Shown in pieces: positions 15,442 to 23,316 of a stretch of 36,209 bases of DNA. Under the pieces are notes generated by a model. That model searched no databases. It saw only the letters and a program-made list of their open reading frames with translations, and had not been told where the DNA came from. The stretch comes from Arthrobacter sp. Soil736 (lineage in GTDB: Bacteria > Actinomycetota > Actinomycetes > Actinomycetales > Micrococcaceae). The DNA is taken from contig NZ_LMSB01000045.1 in assembly GCF_001428005.1 (NCBI RefSeq), forward strand, positions 287,415 through 323,623, written 5' to 3'. Both the position numbers and the translations under genes were made by a program. Each line of letters opens with the position of its first letter. Within the stretch, counting starts at the first letter, position 1.

Positions 15442-18400
15442 ATGTTCCTGCTCGATCCTGTTACGCCGGGAGCACCCGCTGATCTCGTGTTCTCGGCGAG
15501 CGACCTTGTGGCCGCCAGCGAATGCGAATACCGCACGCTCCGGATCCTCGACGAGAAGCTGGGCCGCTCCCCCAAGGCCGACTTTCCGGCCGACGAGATG
15601 CAGGCGCGCGCCGGCACGCTGGGCGATCTCCACGAGCACAAGGTCTTGGCCGGCCTCGTCGCTGATTACGGCGCCTGGGATGCCGCGCACGGCACGGGGG
15701 TTTACTCCGTGGAGCGCGGAACCACTGACCGCACCGATCTGACGAGCAAGCACAATGAAACGGCTGCCGCGCTCCGCGCCGGTGCTGACGTCGTCTTTCA
15801 GGCCACCTTTTTCGACGGCGAATTCCTGGGCTATGCGGACTTCCTGATCAAGGAGGGCAGCACCGCCGGGGACCCCGCCGGCCGCTACGCCGTGTGGGAC
15901 ACCAAGCTCGCCCGGCATGCCAAGGTGGGTGCCCTGCTGCAGTTGGCCGCTTACGGTGACCAACTGATCCAGCTCGGGTTCACGCCGGCGCCCCGTGTCA
16001 CCCTGGTTCTCGGCAACCTCCAACACAGCGTCCACTCACTCGCCGATCTGCTGCCTGTGTACCGCGAGCGCCGAATCCGGTTCCGCGATCTGACCGCAGC
16101 CCACCGTGCCGCAAATACCCCCGTAGGGTGGCTGCAGCCAGGTGTCGGCCATTGCGGCAGGTGCGACTACTGTGCCGAGCAGGTGGCAGTACACCGTGAC
16201 CTGCTGATGGTGGCGGGCATGACCTCCGTGCAGCGGAAGAAGCTCATCGCGGCCGGCCTCACCACCATCGATGCCCTCGCTGAGCTCCCCCCGGAGCTGG
16301 CCACGGGATCACGGCGCCGCCTGCGCGATCAGGCCAGGATGCAGACCGGCCGTGAAGATCCGGACGGTTCGCGCACATTAATCAAGGACGGCGAGCAGCA
16401 CACCGTCACGTACAAGGTGCTGGCAGACAACGCGCTGGCCAGCATCCCCGCACCCAGCGATGGTGACATCTTCTTCGATTTCGAAGGCGATCCGCTGTGG
16501 CAGGATCCCGCTACGGGCCAGTGGGGGCTGGAATACCTCTTCGGCGTCATCGAGGCACCGCTGTCTGGCGACGCTCCCGGCGCGAAGCCGGCGTTCAGGC
16601 CATTCTGGGCACATTCCCGTGCGGGCGAGAGGCAGGCTTTCCTGGATTTCCTCGCCTACGTCGAGGAACGCCGCGCCAGGTACCCGGACATGCACGTCTA
16701 CCACTACGCGCCCTACGAAAAGACGGCGCTTCGCAACCTCTCGCTGACCCACGTTGCCGGCGAGGACATTGTGGACAGCTGGCTTCGCGCGGGGCTGCTC
16801 GTGGACCTGTACGCAACGGTGCGGCACTCACTGAGGATCTCCGAGGCCTCCTACTCCATCAAGAAACTCGAGCCGCTGTACATGGGCGACAACCTGCGGT
16901 CCGGAGACGTCAAGGACGCGGGCGCCTCGGTGGTGGCCTATGCGGCGTACTGCACCGCGCGCGACGGCGGGCCGGGAACCCAGGCGGAAGCCGCTGCCAT
17001 CCTCGCGTCCATCTCCGACTACAACGAGTACGACTGCCTCTCCACCCTGCGCCTCCGTGACTGGCTTCTGGAACTGCGCCAGCAGGGCGGGACACCGGCT
17101 GCTGGCGCAGCCGCTAATGCTGTCCCGATGGCTGCTGCTGCCGCGCCACATGCTGCCGGCCAGGCGGAGGTTTCCTCGCCGGAGGCCGGTGCAATAGAGC
17201 CTGACGACGAGCCATCCGCCGAAAACGAACGCCTGCGTGCGTTTCTGGACGCGGTCCCGGACAATCGGGAGCTGACGGCCGACGAGCAAGCCGTGGCCAT
17301 GGTTGCGGCGGCCACAGGCTATCACCGCCGGGAGCGCAAGCAGTTCTGGTGGGAGCACTTCGACCGCCTCGAATCCGAAGTGGACAGATGGTCGGATCAG
17401 CGGAACGTCTTTATCGTCGAGTCGGCTGCCGTCCTGTCGGACTGGGCGCCGCCCACGGCCCGTGCCCGCACGGAATCCAGGACTCTGCGGCTTACCGGCG
17501 TCATGAGCGAGGCCTCGGAGTTCCGTGCCGGCTCCACGTGGTTCCGCATGTTCGAGGATCCCTTGCCTGACGGCCTCGGAGACGTCGACGGCGGACGCAC
17601 GCCGCGGCCCTCGGCTCCCGGCGTTGGGCTCCACGCTTATGGCACACCGCCGTCCGGAATCGCGAGGGAGGCACTCTCCCGGGACGGGATCTTCGGCACT
17701 GTCGTGGAGGCGGTCGAGGACCATCCCGATCAGCCAGGCAAGACCGTCATCACCGTCACTGAGAAATCGTCCGGACGGGTCCCGCCGTACTTCCAGCTTC
17801 CCATTGCGCTGACCCCTGACCGGCCCATCCCCACCACGAGCATTGAAGCGGCCCTGGCCGAACTGGCCCAGCTCGTCGGCGCCGCACTTCCGTCGCTGCC
17901 CAAGCACGCCGGGCTCGACATCCTCCGCCGCATGCCCCCGCGGCTGACCGCGCTGCCAACACTCCCGCCGGTGGCGCACGATGCCTCGGGCAATGCCGAC
18001 TACGTCTCTGCCATCACCGGTGCGCTGGAAGGTCTCGGCCGTTCCTACCTCGCCGTCCAGGGCCCACCGGGCACCGGCAAGACGCACGTCGGCTCGCACG
18101 TCATCGCCCGCCTGGTGCGGAGCGGGTGGAAGGTGGGCGTCGTTGCCCAGTCGCACTCCGTCGTCGAAAACATGCTGTGCACCGCCATCGAGAAGGCCGG
18201 CGTGGATCCGCGGGTGGTGGCCAAGCGGCTGGCGCAGCCGCACGACGTTCCCTGGACCCATACCGCCGACGAAGACATCGTCCGCCTCCTGGACGGGCAG
18301 GGCGGCTGCCTGATCGGAGGGACGGCGTGGACTATGACGGGCAAGTGCGTGCCGCCCGGATCGCTCGACCTCTTGGTGATTGACGAGGCCGGGCAGTATT

Positions 18401-19218
18401 CGCTGGCCAACACGCTTGCAGTGGCCAGGTCCGCCTCGCGGCTGCTGCTGCTCGGTGACCCGCAGCAGCTGCCACAGGTCACGCAGGGGTCCCATCCCCA
18501 GCCGGTTGACGAGTCGGCACTCGGCTGGCTCTCGGCCGGACACGCCACCATGCCTGCCGAGCTGGGCTACTTCCTTGCCGATTCCTGGCGGATGCACCCC
18601 CTGCTGTGTAAGGCTGTGTCCCAGCTCAGTTATGACGCCAAGCTGGAGTCAGCTCCGGCGGCGTCGTTGCGTCAGCTGGACGGCGCCCCGGCCGGTGTGG
18701 AGACGGTGCTTGTTGAGCACAGCGGCAACACCACCAGCTCACGTGAGGAAGCCGCCATGATCGTGCAGCTGGCAAATGACCACATCGGGCTCAAATGGAC
18801 GCCGGGCAGGGATGAGCCCGTGCGCCGGCTGGAAGCGAACGACATCCTCGTCGTGGCCGCCTACAACGCCCAGGTGCAGGCTATCCGGCGCGCCCTCGAT
18901 CACGCAGGGCTCCCGGACGTGCGGGTGGGCACGGTGGACAAGTTCCAGGGCCAGGAGGCGCCCGTGGTGCTCGTGTCCATGGCATGCTCTGCCGTTGCCG
19001 AGGCACCGCGCGGAGCCGAGTTCCTGCTAAACCGCAACCGCATCAACGTTGCGGTGTCGCGCGGCCAATGGCGTGCGGTGATCGTCCGCTCCCCCGAGTT
19101 GACCAACTACATGCCCACGAGGCCGTCAGCGCTGGAGGAGCTCGGCGCATTCATTGGCCTCAGCCCCCGTCCGCTCAGCCGACCAGCTGCGCTCAGCCGA
19201 CTACCTCAAAGCTCCTGA
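15442..19218 (+). CDS. TM0106-type RecB-like nuclease fused to SF1 helicase
   Basis: A 1258-residue three-module protein. Module 1 (about 15-260) is a PD-(D/E)XK RecB-like nuclease with D153-T-K155, a following LQLAAYGDQL motif, and cysteines C28, C238, C241 and C244 arranged like the Fe-S staple of AddB/Dna2 nucleases. Module 2 (about 340-560) is RNase H/DEDD-like, with D346 and E348 in FDFEGD and NEYDCLSTLRLRDWL later. Module 3 (about 850-1240) is a DNA2/UPF1-type helicase: GPPGTGKT with K880, D981-E982 Walker B, GDPQQLPQ, KFQGQE and NVAVSRG. GGGGAGG precedes ATG 15442. Its role in DNA repair or defence is not known; its end overlaps the acylphosphatase gene by 26 bases. Confidence 0.9.
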   Translation: MFLLDPVTPGAPADLVFSASDLVAASECEYRTLRILDEKLGRSPKADFPADEMQARAGTLGDLHEHKVLAGLVADYGAWDAAHGTGVYSVERGTTDRTDLTSKHNETAAALRAGADVVFQATFFDGEFLGYADFLIKEGSTAGDPAGRYAVWDTKLARHAKVGALLQLAAYGDQLIQLGFTPAPRVTLVLGNLQHSVHSLADLLPVYRERRIRFRDLTAAHRAANTPVGWLQPGVGHCGRCDYCAEQVAVHRDLLMVAGMTSVQRKKLIAAGLTTIDALAELPPELATGSRRRLRDQARMQTGREDPDGSRTLIKDGEQHTVTYKVLADNALASIPAPSDGDIFFDFEGDPLWQDPATGQWGLEYLFGVIEAPLSGDAPGAKPAFRPFWAHSRAGERQAFLDFLAYVEERRARYPDMHVYHYAPYEKTALRNLSLTHVAGEDIVDSWLRAGLLVDLYATVRHSLRISEASYSIKKLEPLYMGDNLRSGDVKDAGASVVAYAAYCTARDGGPGTQAEAAAILASISDYNEYDCLSTLRLRDWLLELRQQGGTPAAGAAANAVPMAAAAAPHAAGQAEVSSPEAGAIEPDDEPSAENERLRAFLDAVPDNRELTADEQAVAMVAAATGYHRRERKQFWWEHFDRLESEVDRWSDQRNVFIVESAAVLSDWAPPTARARTESRTLRLTGVMSEASEFRAGSTWFRMFEDPLPDGLGDVDGGRTPRPSAPGVGLHAYGTPPSGIAREALSRDGIFGTVVEAVEDHPDQPGKTVITVTEKSSGRVPPYFQLPIALTPDRPIPTTSIEAALAELAQLVGAALPSLPKHAGLDILRRMPPRLTALPTLPPVAHDASGNADYVSAITGALEGLGRSYLAVQGPPGTGKTHVGSHVIARLVRSGWKVGVVAQSHSVVENMLCTAIEKAGVDPRVVAKRLAQPHDVPWTHTADEDIVRLLDGQGGCLIGGTAWTMTGKCVPPGSLDLLVIDEAGQYSLANTLAVARSASRLLLLGDPQQLPQVTQGSHPQPVDESALGWLSAGHATMPAELGYFLADSWRMHPLLCKAVSQLSYDAKLESAPAASLRQLDGAPAGVETVLVEHSGNTTSSREEAAMIVQLANDHIGLKWTPGRDEPVRRLEANDILVVAAYNAQVQAIRRALDHAGLPDVRVGTVDKFQGQEAPVVLVSMACSAVAEAPRGAEFLLNRNRINVAVSRGQWRAVIVRSPELTNYMPTRPSALEELGAFIGLSPRPLSRPAALSRLPQSS

Positions 19219-19495
19219 ACCCGCCCTCCGCGGGGGACATTCTCTCGTCCACGTGCGCAACCCGGCCGGGCGCCTGCGGTGACCTCAGCCAGCGCCGGAA
19301 CTCGATGACGTCCGGCTGCGGCCCCTCCACGACGAGGGAGACCGCGCCGTCGACGTCGTTCCTTACCGCACCCGTGAGGCCCAGCTCGTCAGCCTTGCGC
19401 GCCGTCCAGTATCGGAAGCCGACGCCCTGGACCATGCCCGTGACGCGGGCCGTGAGACGGACGCTTTCCGGTTCTGAAGCCTTCGAGTCAGCCAT
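19193..19495 (-). CDS. acyP: acylphosphatase
   Basis: A 100-residue acylphosphatase hydrolysing carboxyl-phosphate bonds. The signature GMVQGVGFRYW carries the catalytic arginine R28, and N46 in GAVRNDVDGAV positions the water. The N-terminus has about ten extra polar residues compared with the core fold. It is convergent with the helicase gene and the last 26 bases overlap it. No partner genes point to a specific substrate. Confidence 0.95.
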   Translation of the reverse strand: MADSKASEPESVRLTARVTGMVQGVGFRYWTARKADELGLTGAVRNDVDGAVSLVVEGPQPDVIEFRRWLRSPQAPGRVAHVDERMSPAEGGFRSFEVVG

Positions 19496-19515
19496 GGATC
19501 CAATGTAGCCCCGGC

Positions 19516-19614
19516 GCCGGGGTCTCGACAGGCTCGACCAGCAACACCGACGCCGGGGTCTCGACAGGCTCGACCAGCAACACCGACGCCGGGGTCTCGA
19601 CAGGCTCGACCAGC
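19516..19614. repeat. 36-bp tandem repeat with REP-like core, 2.75 copies
   Basis: Units start at 19516, 19552 and 19588; the first two are identical over 36 bp and the third is truncated after 27. Each contains GGTCTCGACAGGCTCGACCA, an imperfect palindrome. A single diverged relative occurs at 167-187. The array fills the gap between acyP and the lipoprotein gene, upstream of acyP and downstream of the lipoprotein. Confidence 0.85.
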
Positions 19615-19622
19615 GAGGGTTG

Positions 19623-20384
19623 CTAGCTTGCCGGGCGAAGCGACGTGATCATGGACCGGATGTTCTTGTATTCAGGCGTACCCATGTATGCCTCGGGCGT
19701 GTCCACGTTGGGCGCGTTGCCCGGCGTCGTGTCGAAGGGGTTATAGACGCCGCCGAACATCGCCCCGCTCGGTGGCCAGGTGAAGAAGTGGAAGATCGGG
19801 CAGGCCGTGGGCCCGGTGGGTTCCGGCGACGACGTTATGCCGTAGGCCAGCACGGTCATCTTTGCGGGGTCGGTTGCGGTGTTGTCCTGCCTGGATTCGA
19901 AGGAGAACCGCGGCGTGCTGCCTGACTGCTTGAGGGCTGGCAGCGGTTCGGAATCGAGCATGCCATACGGCTGCTTCGTGATGCATTCCGCGCCGGTGAC
20001 CATGTTGGTGCGCAGCGTTGCCATCGACTTGCCCGCGGGATTCCGAACCTCCACGAACACGCCGCCGCCCTGCGGAGTGGCGCCCGCAGGGTCCTTGATG
20101 CTCCACTCGGCCGGAAGGTCAAAAGACAACTTGCCGTCCGACGTCGTAAACGTCTTCCAGCCGGCCGGCACAGTCGCAGACCCCGAGGCGGTGGCGGAAG
20201 CCGGGCTGTCGGTCGCCGTCTGGGAACCGGTCCCAGGGGAGGCGGTGGAATCGGAAGCGCCCGGTGAAACGGTTGGCGACGCCGACCCGCCCGCCCCGGG
20301 CGACGCGGGTGCCCCGCAACCGGACAGTGCAACAACAACGGCAGCCACAACCGCGGCCCCTGACAAATTCCCTAGATAACGCAA
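19623..20384 (-). CDS. secreted lipoprotein of unknown function
   Basis: A 253-residue lipoprotein. Starting at TTG 20384, which has AAGGAGG directly upstream, it gives a short basic N-terminus, a hydrophobic core and lipobox LSGC with C23 as the lipidation site. A Ser/Pro/Ala/Gly/Thr-rich linker follows (about residues 24-75), then a globular domain starting AGWKTFTTSDGKLSFDLPAE. An ATG at 20435 is in frame but lacks a ribosome binding site and would spoil the signal peptide. No family is recognised with certainty; the globular part is like many actinobacterial surface lipoproteins. It is divergent from the decayed mscS gene. Confidence 0.8.
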   Translation of the reverse strand: MRYLGNLSGAAVVAAVVVALSGCGAPASPGAGGSASPTVSPGASDSTASPGTGSQTATDSPASATASGSATVPAGWKTFTTSDGKLSFDLPAEWSIKDPAGATPQGGGVFVEVRNPAGKSMATLRTNMVTGAECITKQPYGMLDSEPLPALKQSGSTPRFSFESRQDNTATDPAKMTVLAYGITSSPEPTGPTACPIFHFFTWPPSGAMFGGVYNPFDTTPGNAPNVDTPEAYMGTPEYKNIRSMITSLRPAS

Positions 20385-20539
20385 AGCTCCTCCTTGAGAT
20401 GCGAACGGTGCTCCCAATTGTGGAGGTTTATCCATCGATTAGGAAAGAGTTGGCGGCCACTGAATCCAAAGCGTTGCCCCTCATAACAAGTGAGGGCTCG
20501 ATTTCAGGGGCGAGGCGAAGGTTGATAGGGGGTTAAGAC

Positions 20540-21110
20540 ATGCCAGAACTCCTAGACCAAGCAATGCCCATTGTCGCAATCGCCGTTGCCGTGGCCGCTG
20601 GACTCGTCCTCTCCTGGCTCCTCCGCTGCGTCCTCGTCCGGCTCAACCGAAGGCTCACCGCGCTCCACGAAACGTCCAGGATGGCGCGCCTTCCGCTTCG
20701 CCTGACCCTGTGCCTGATCGGCGTCCGGATCGCCCTGGCGCTGACCACGGAGGACGCCGCGTGGCGCAGGAATGTGGACCATGTCCTGCTGATCGCCCTC
20801 ATCGCCTCCGTTGCCTGGCAGCACCATCCGCAGGCCCTCCCGCATCTGCGCTGGGAAACCATGAGTTCCACCGAGACGCGGCCCTCGCCAGCGCGGCGGC
20901 CCCAGCTGGACGCGCATCCGCGGCAGCCCTCCGATCCCCACGATTCCCAGCTTTTCACCGGCTCCATCGAAGCCGTGGAACGCTCCCGTGCGTTCACCGG
21001 CTTAGCTTTTCACCGGCTCCATCGAAGCCGTGGAACGCTCCCGTGCGTTCACCGGCCCGGGAGAACAGGTCTTTGAGGACAGGGAAAAGACACTTTCCGC
21101 GCACGAGTGA
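20540..21110 (+). pseudogene. MscS-family channel gene, internally deleted and frameshifted
   Basis: Residues 1-93 look like the N-terminus of an actinobacterial MscS-type channel, with two membrane helices (IVAIAVAVAAGLVLSWLL and a later HVLLIALIASVAW). The frame then jumps directly to QHHPQALPHLRWE, which in such proteins lies near the C-terminus, so the pore helix and the whole beta domain are missing. Further on a 53-bp sequence is duplicated (20949-21001, 21004-21056), adding 55 bases and shifting the frame: the actual frame ends at 21076, while without the duplication it would read FTGPGEQVFEDREK to TGA 21108-21110. No functional channel can be made. The family call rests on recalled homology. 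Confidence 0.65.
20949..21056. repeat. 53-bp perfect tandem duplication
   Basis: AGCTTTTCACCGGCTCCATC opens two identical 53-bp copies (20949-21001 and 21004-21056) joined by TT. The period of 55 is not a multiple of three and breaks the surrounding frame. Confidence 0.95.
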
Positions 21111-21130
21111 CCGTGCTGGCCGGGAACGGC

Positions 21131-21166
21131 GAAGCCCCGCTGCCGCGGTTGCGGCAGCGGGGCTTC
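21131..21166. terminator. strong bidirectional terminator hairpin
   Basis: GAAGCCCCGCTGCCGC (21131-21146) pairs perfectly over 16 bp with 21151-21166 around a GGTT loop. It lies between the plus-strand mscS remnant and the minus-strand winged-helix/X25 gene, serving both. Confidence 0.85.
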
Positions 21167-21216
21167 AGACTGTCCGGATTCTCAACCCGAGCGGTCGCGT
21201 GCTTCCTCAGCGGGAA

Positions 21217-22062
21217 TCAGTTGACGGTGATGTCCCGGGTGCGGTGATCGTAGCGGATGGTGAGCTGGCCGCCGTCGTGCTGCAGTTCGTGGTTGGCACC
21301 ATCGAACGCGCCGAACGCGCCGTAGTTCTCCTCCCAAGAGCGGTTCAGCGCGATCTTGAAGGTGTAGTAACCGGCCGGGATGTCAGCCGAGAGCTTCCAC
21401 AGCTGGTCCAGGACGTCCAGTTCCATCTGCGCTTCGTCGTACTGCGGTGCCCAGTTTTCCGGGGCACCAAGCAGCGTGTTGAAGTCGCCGGCAACCGCCA
21501 CGGCCTGCGGCTGGTCAACCGCTTCAGCGGAACTCTCGACGGCGGCGGCTTTCTTGCCACGCACTGCCTTGGCGACTGGAGCCACGGCGTCCTCGATCAG
21601 CTGGGCAGCCTTGTCCACAACCTTGGCCGTCTTGGAAGGTGCCTTCTCAGACTTTGCGGCCTTCGCGGGCGCCTTCTTCGCGGGCTTAGCGGCTGCCGCC
21701 ACCGGAAGGGGCGTACCGGCCGGAACCGGAGTCCCGGCGTCGAGCGCTGCGGAGAAAGTCTCAGCGTCCGGGAAGGCGACCGTGGCGCGCAGTCCGTCGT
21801 CGGTGATGGTCCAGCCGGAGCGGCCCTTGATCAGCCAGCCGGCCCTGACCAGCTTGGCCGTTGCGGTGGTGAGTGACTTGTGGCCCCGGGGAATGCCTCC
21901 GCTGAGCAGCTCAGCTTCGTAGGCGTTCAACGGAACACGGACGAGAGCTTCAGCCAGGACGGCGCCGGCATTCTGGGGATCACCAGACAGCACCCCCTCT
22001 GCCAGAACGTCCAGCACGGCCTTAAGCCGGAAGTTGGTGTTTTCTGCGGCGGTCTTGCGCAT
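21217..22062 (-). CDS. winged-helix protein with C-terminal X25 (pullulanase-type) domain
   Basis: A 281-residue cytoplasmic protein without signal peptide. Residues 5-95 look like a winged helix (RGHKSLTTATAKLVRAGWL, then GRSGWTITDDGLRA). A lysine/alanine-rich linker follows (about 118-175, with PAKKAPAKAAKSEKAPSK), like those of nucleoid proteins. Residues 188-281 match the X25 beta-sandwich found in secreted amylopullulanases: GDFNTLLGAPENW, IPAGYYTFKIALNRSWEENYG, then a YDHRT end. AGGGG before ATG 22062 supports that start over ATG 22074. The arrangement suggests a DNA-binding protein that senses glycogen or maltodextrin, which is inference; catalytic activity is unlikely because no glycosidase domain is present. 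Confidence 0.82.
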   Translation of the reverse strand: MRKTAAENTNFRLKAVLDVLAEGVLSGDPQNAGAVLAEALVRVPLNAYEAELLSGGIPRGHKSLTTATAKLVRAGWLIKGRSGWTITDDGLRATVAFPDAETFSAALDAGTPVPAGTPLPVAAAAKPAKKAPAKAAKSEKAPSKTAKVVDKAAQLIEDAVAPVAKAVRGKKAAAVESSAEAVDQPQAVAVAGDFNTLLGAPENWAPQYDEAQMELDVLDQLWKLSADIPAGYYTFKIALNRSWEENYGAFGAFDGANHELQHDGGQLTIRYDHRTRDITVN

Positions 22063-22108
22063 GGTTCCCCTCATAGAGCGATTGTTCCCCCAGTAGTTTG
22101 CCAAGTAC

Positions 22109-22138
22109 ACGGTAAATCTGGCGACTTGAAACGGTAAA
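22109..22138. promoter_or_regulatory. direct repeats ACGGTAAA 22 bp apart
   Basis: ACGGTAAA occurs at 22109-22116 and 22131-22138, two helical turns apart, 47-76 bases upstream of the winged-helix/X25 start. The spacing suits a dimeric regulator on one DNA face. TTGGCA on the minus strand lies just downstream and may be part of the promoter. Confidence 0.4.
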
Positions 22139-22284
22139 CAGTGCGTGTCGTGACCGACTATGACGAGGATTACACCCGAACTGAGTCTGAAGTCTCGGAT
22201 TCACAGGCGTCGGCAGCCGTTCTGAACGTCATCGCGTGGGCCCGGAAGCCGCCATGTTTCCCGGGACCCTGAAATGAAAAGTAG

Positions 22285-22299
22285 GCTTACCATGTAAGC
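22285..22299. promoter_or_regulatory. small palindrome upstream of acidic protein gene
   Basis: GCTTAC-CAT-GTAAGC (22285-22299) is a perfect 6-bp inverted repeat about 25 bases before GTG 22323. It may be an operator or part of the leader. Confidence 0.3.
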
Positions 22300-22322
22300 G
22301 ACCGCAGGGAAGGGACGAACCA

Positions 22323-22611
22323 GTGAGAACACAGCTCGAATGAAGACGGCTTTGTAATTCCAAACCCTTCGGAGATCCGCGAAGACACTCCGGGTGACGC
22401 CGGCGATGACGCGAACGTGATCCGGTTCAGCGAAGAACAGGCGTTGATCGAGGAACAGGCGCACGGCATCCGGCCCCAGACCTACAGTGTCCCCGCCGGC
22501 GGCCCCACCATGGACGAAGCTCGCGGAAACATGGACCTGTCCGATGACACCGGCGATGTAGCTTCAGGAGACAGCAGCGACGACGGGTTGCACGGCGGCG
22601 CGGAGCAGTAA
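22323..22611 (+). pseudogene. small acidic protein, frameshifted at its start
   Basis: A coding-like frame runs from 22327 to TAA 22609-22611 and gives a very acidic sequence (SNEDGFVIPNPSEIREDTPG, later VIRFSEEQALIEEQAHGIRP), ending in a Gly/Asp/Ser-rich tail. It has no usable ATG or GTG near its beginning: a TGA at 22324-22326 closes it. GTG 22323, with GAAGGGA about eight bases upstream, is the natural start but is out of frame by two bases, so a deletion right after the start codon is likely. The only in-frame start, GTG 22417, lacks a ribosome binding site and would remove the conserved-looking N-terminus. Function unknown; sequencing error is possible. Confidence 0.5.
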
Positions 22612-22653
22612 CCCGCTCCCCACTTCCGCCGGTTCCCAGGGGCGGCCGCCTCC

Positions 22654-22687
22654 GGCGGAGAGGCTCACCGGGCGGAGAGGCTCACCC
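22654..22687. repeat. 17-bp tandem duplication
   Basis: GGCGGAGAGGCTCACCG at 22654-22670 is repeated at 22671-22687 with one mismatch at the end. It lies between the two convergent 3' ends. Confidence 0.75.
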
Positions 22688-22733
22688 GGTCCGAGGGTGG
22701 ACGCCCTCCGCGGTTGGGGCTCCCGCCTGCGAC

Positions 22734-23009
22734 CTACTGCCGGTAACCTTCAACCTCACTCACCGGGCGGGTGTCGGCTTCGTTAGGATCCTCTCCCGCT
22801 TTAACCTTGGCCCGGCGCTGCCGCAGCAGATCCCAGCATTGGTCCAGGGCTTCCTCCACCTGCCGAAGCCGGGCCAGGCGCTCCCCCGGATCCGCACCTG
22901 CCTCGCCGGCTTCGGAATCGCTTGGTGCACCTGATGCCAACGGGTCGCGGAGCCGATGCTCTTCCTCAACCAGAGCCTGGATTTGCTGCAGAATCTCCTG
23001 GTTCTTCAT
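22734..23009 (-). CDS. DUF2630 family protein
   Basis: A 91-residue soluble helical protein of the DUF2630 family found in actinobacteria. The family pattern is visible: ILQQIQALVEEEHRLRDPLA at the start, then LDQCWDLLRQRRAK and the ending RPVSEVEGYRQ. AAGGAG with eight-base spacing selects ATG 23009 over the in-frame GTG at 23018. The central stretch (GAPSDSEAGEAGADPG) is longer than in most relatives. No function is known for the family, and the gene is isolated from its neighbours by repeats on one side and a palindromic region on the other. Confidence 0.92.
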   Translation of the reverse strand: MKNQEILQQIQALVEEEHRLRDPLASGAPSDSEAGEAGADPGERLARLRQVEEALDQCWDLLRQRRAKVKAGEDPNEADTRPVSEVEGYRQ

Positions 23010-23316
23010 CGCCTTCACTCCTTGGGTTGTGCGGGCTGCCTCACCGGCCGCCGGTCTGGGATTGCCAGCCTAACGACGTGGCGAACCTGGCGAAAGGGCG
23101 GCAGGGCACTCCCTTCGGCCGGGCCGAACCGAACCGAAGGCTTGGCCCCACGCATTTCTGCACCTCTTTGGGCTGCCGCACCATTGCCGGCCACCGTGAA
23201 CACGGGTCCGGCGGCGGCGCCGGCCGGCTAAGCGGTGCAGAAATGCAGGCGCCGGGGTACGTCAGGCCGCTGACCAAAAGCACCCGACAATGACACTGCC
23301 CGCAGCAATCTGCACC
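23010..23316. other. intergenic region with long-range inverted repeat
   Basis: No gene is supported. A perfect 13-bp inverted repeat, GCATTTCTGCACC (23152-23164) and GGTGCAGAAATGC (23234-23246), encloses 69 GC-rich bases. A compact hairpin TTCGGCC-G-GGCCGAA lies at 23114-23128. The region separates the 3' end of the FdhF/YdeP gene from the promoter of the DUF2630 gene. Confidence 0.6.

Noticed and set aside
16828..18597. long open frame antisense to the helicase gene
   Set aside because: It overlaps clear helicase motifs on the other strand and has no recognisable domain.
19516..19614. 36-bp repeats as a CRISPR array
   Set aside because: The units are directly contiguous with no variable spacers, and no cas gene is present.
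22150..22272. short frame beginning at GTG 22150 as a separate small gene
   Set aside because: No ribosome binding site, and it ends in unstructured sequence; it lies in the promoter region of two other genes.
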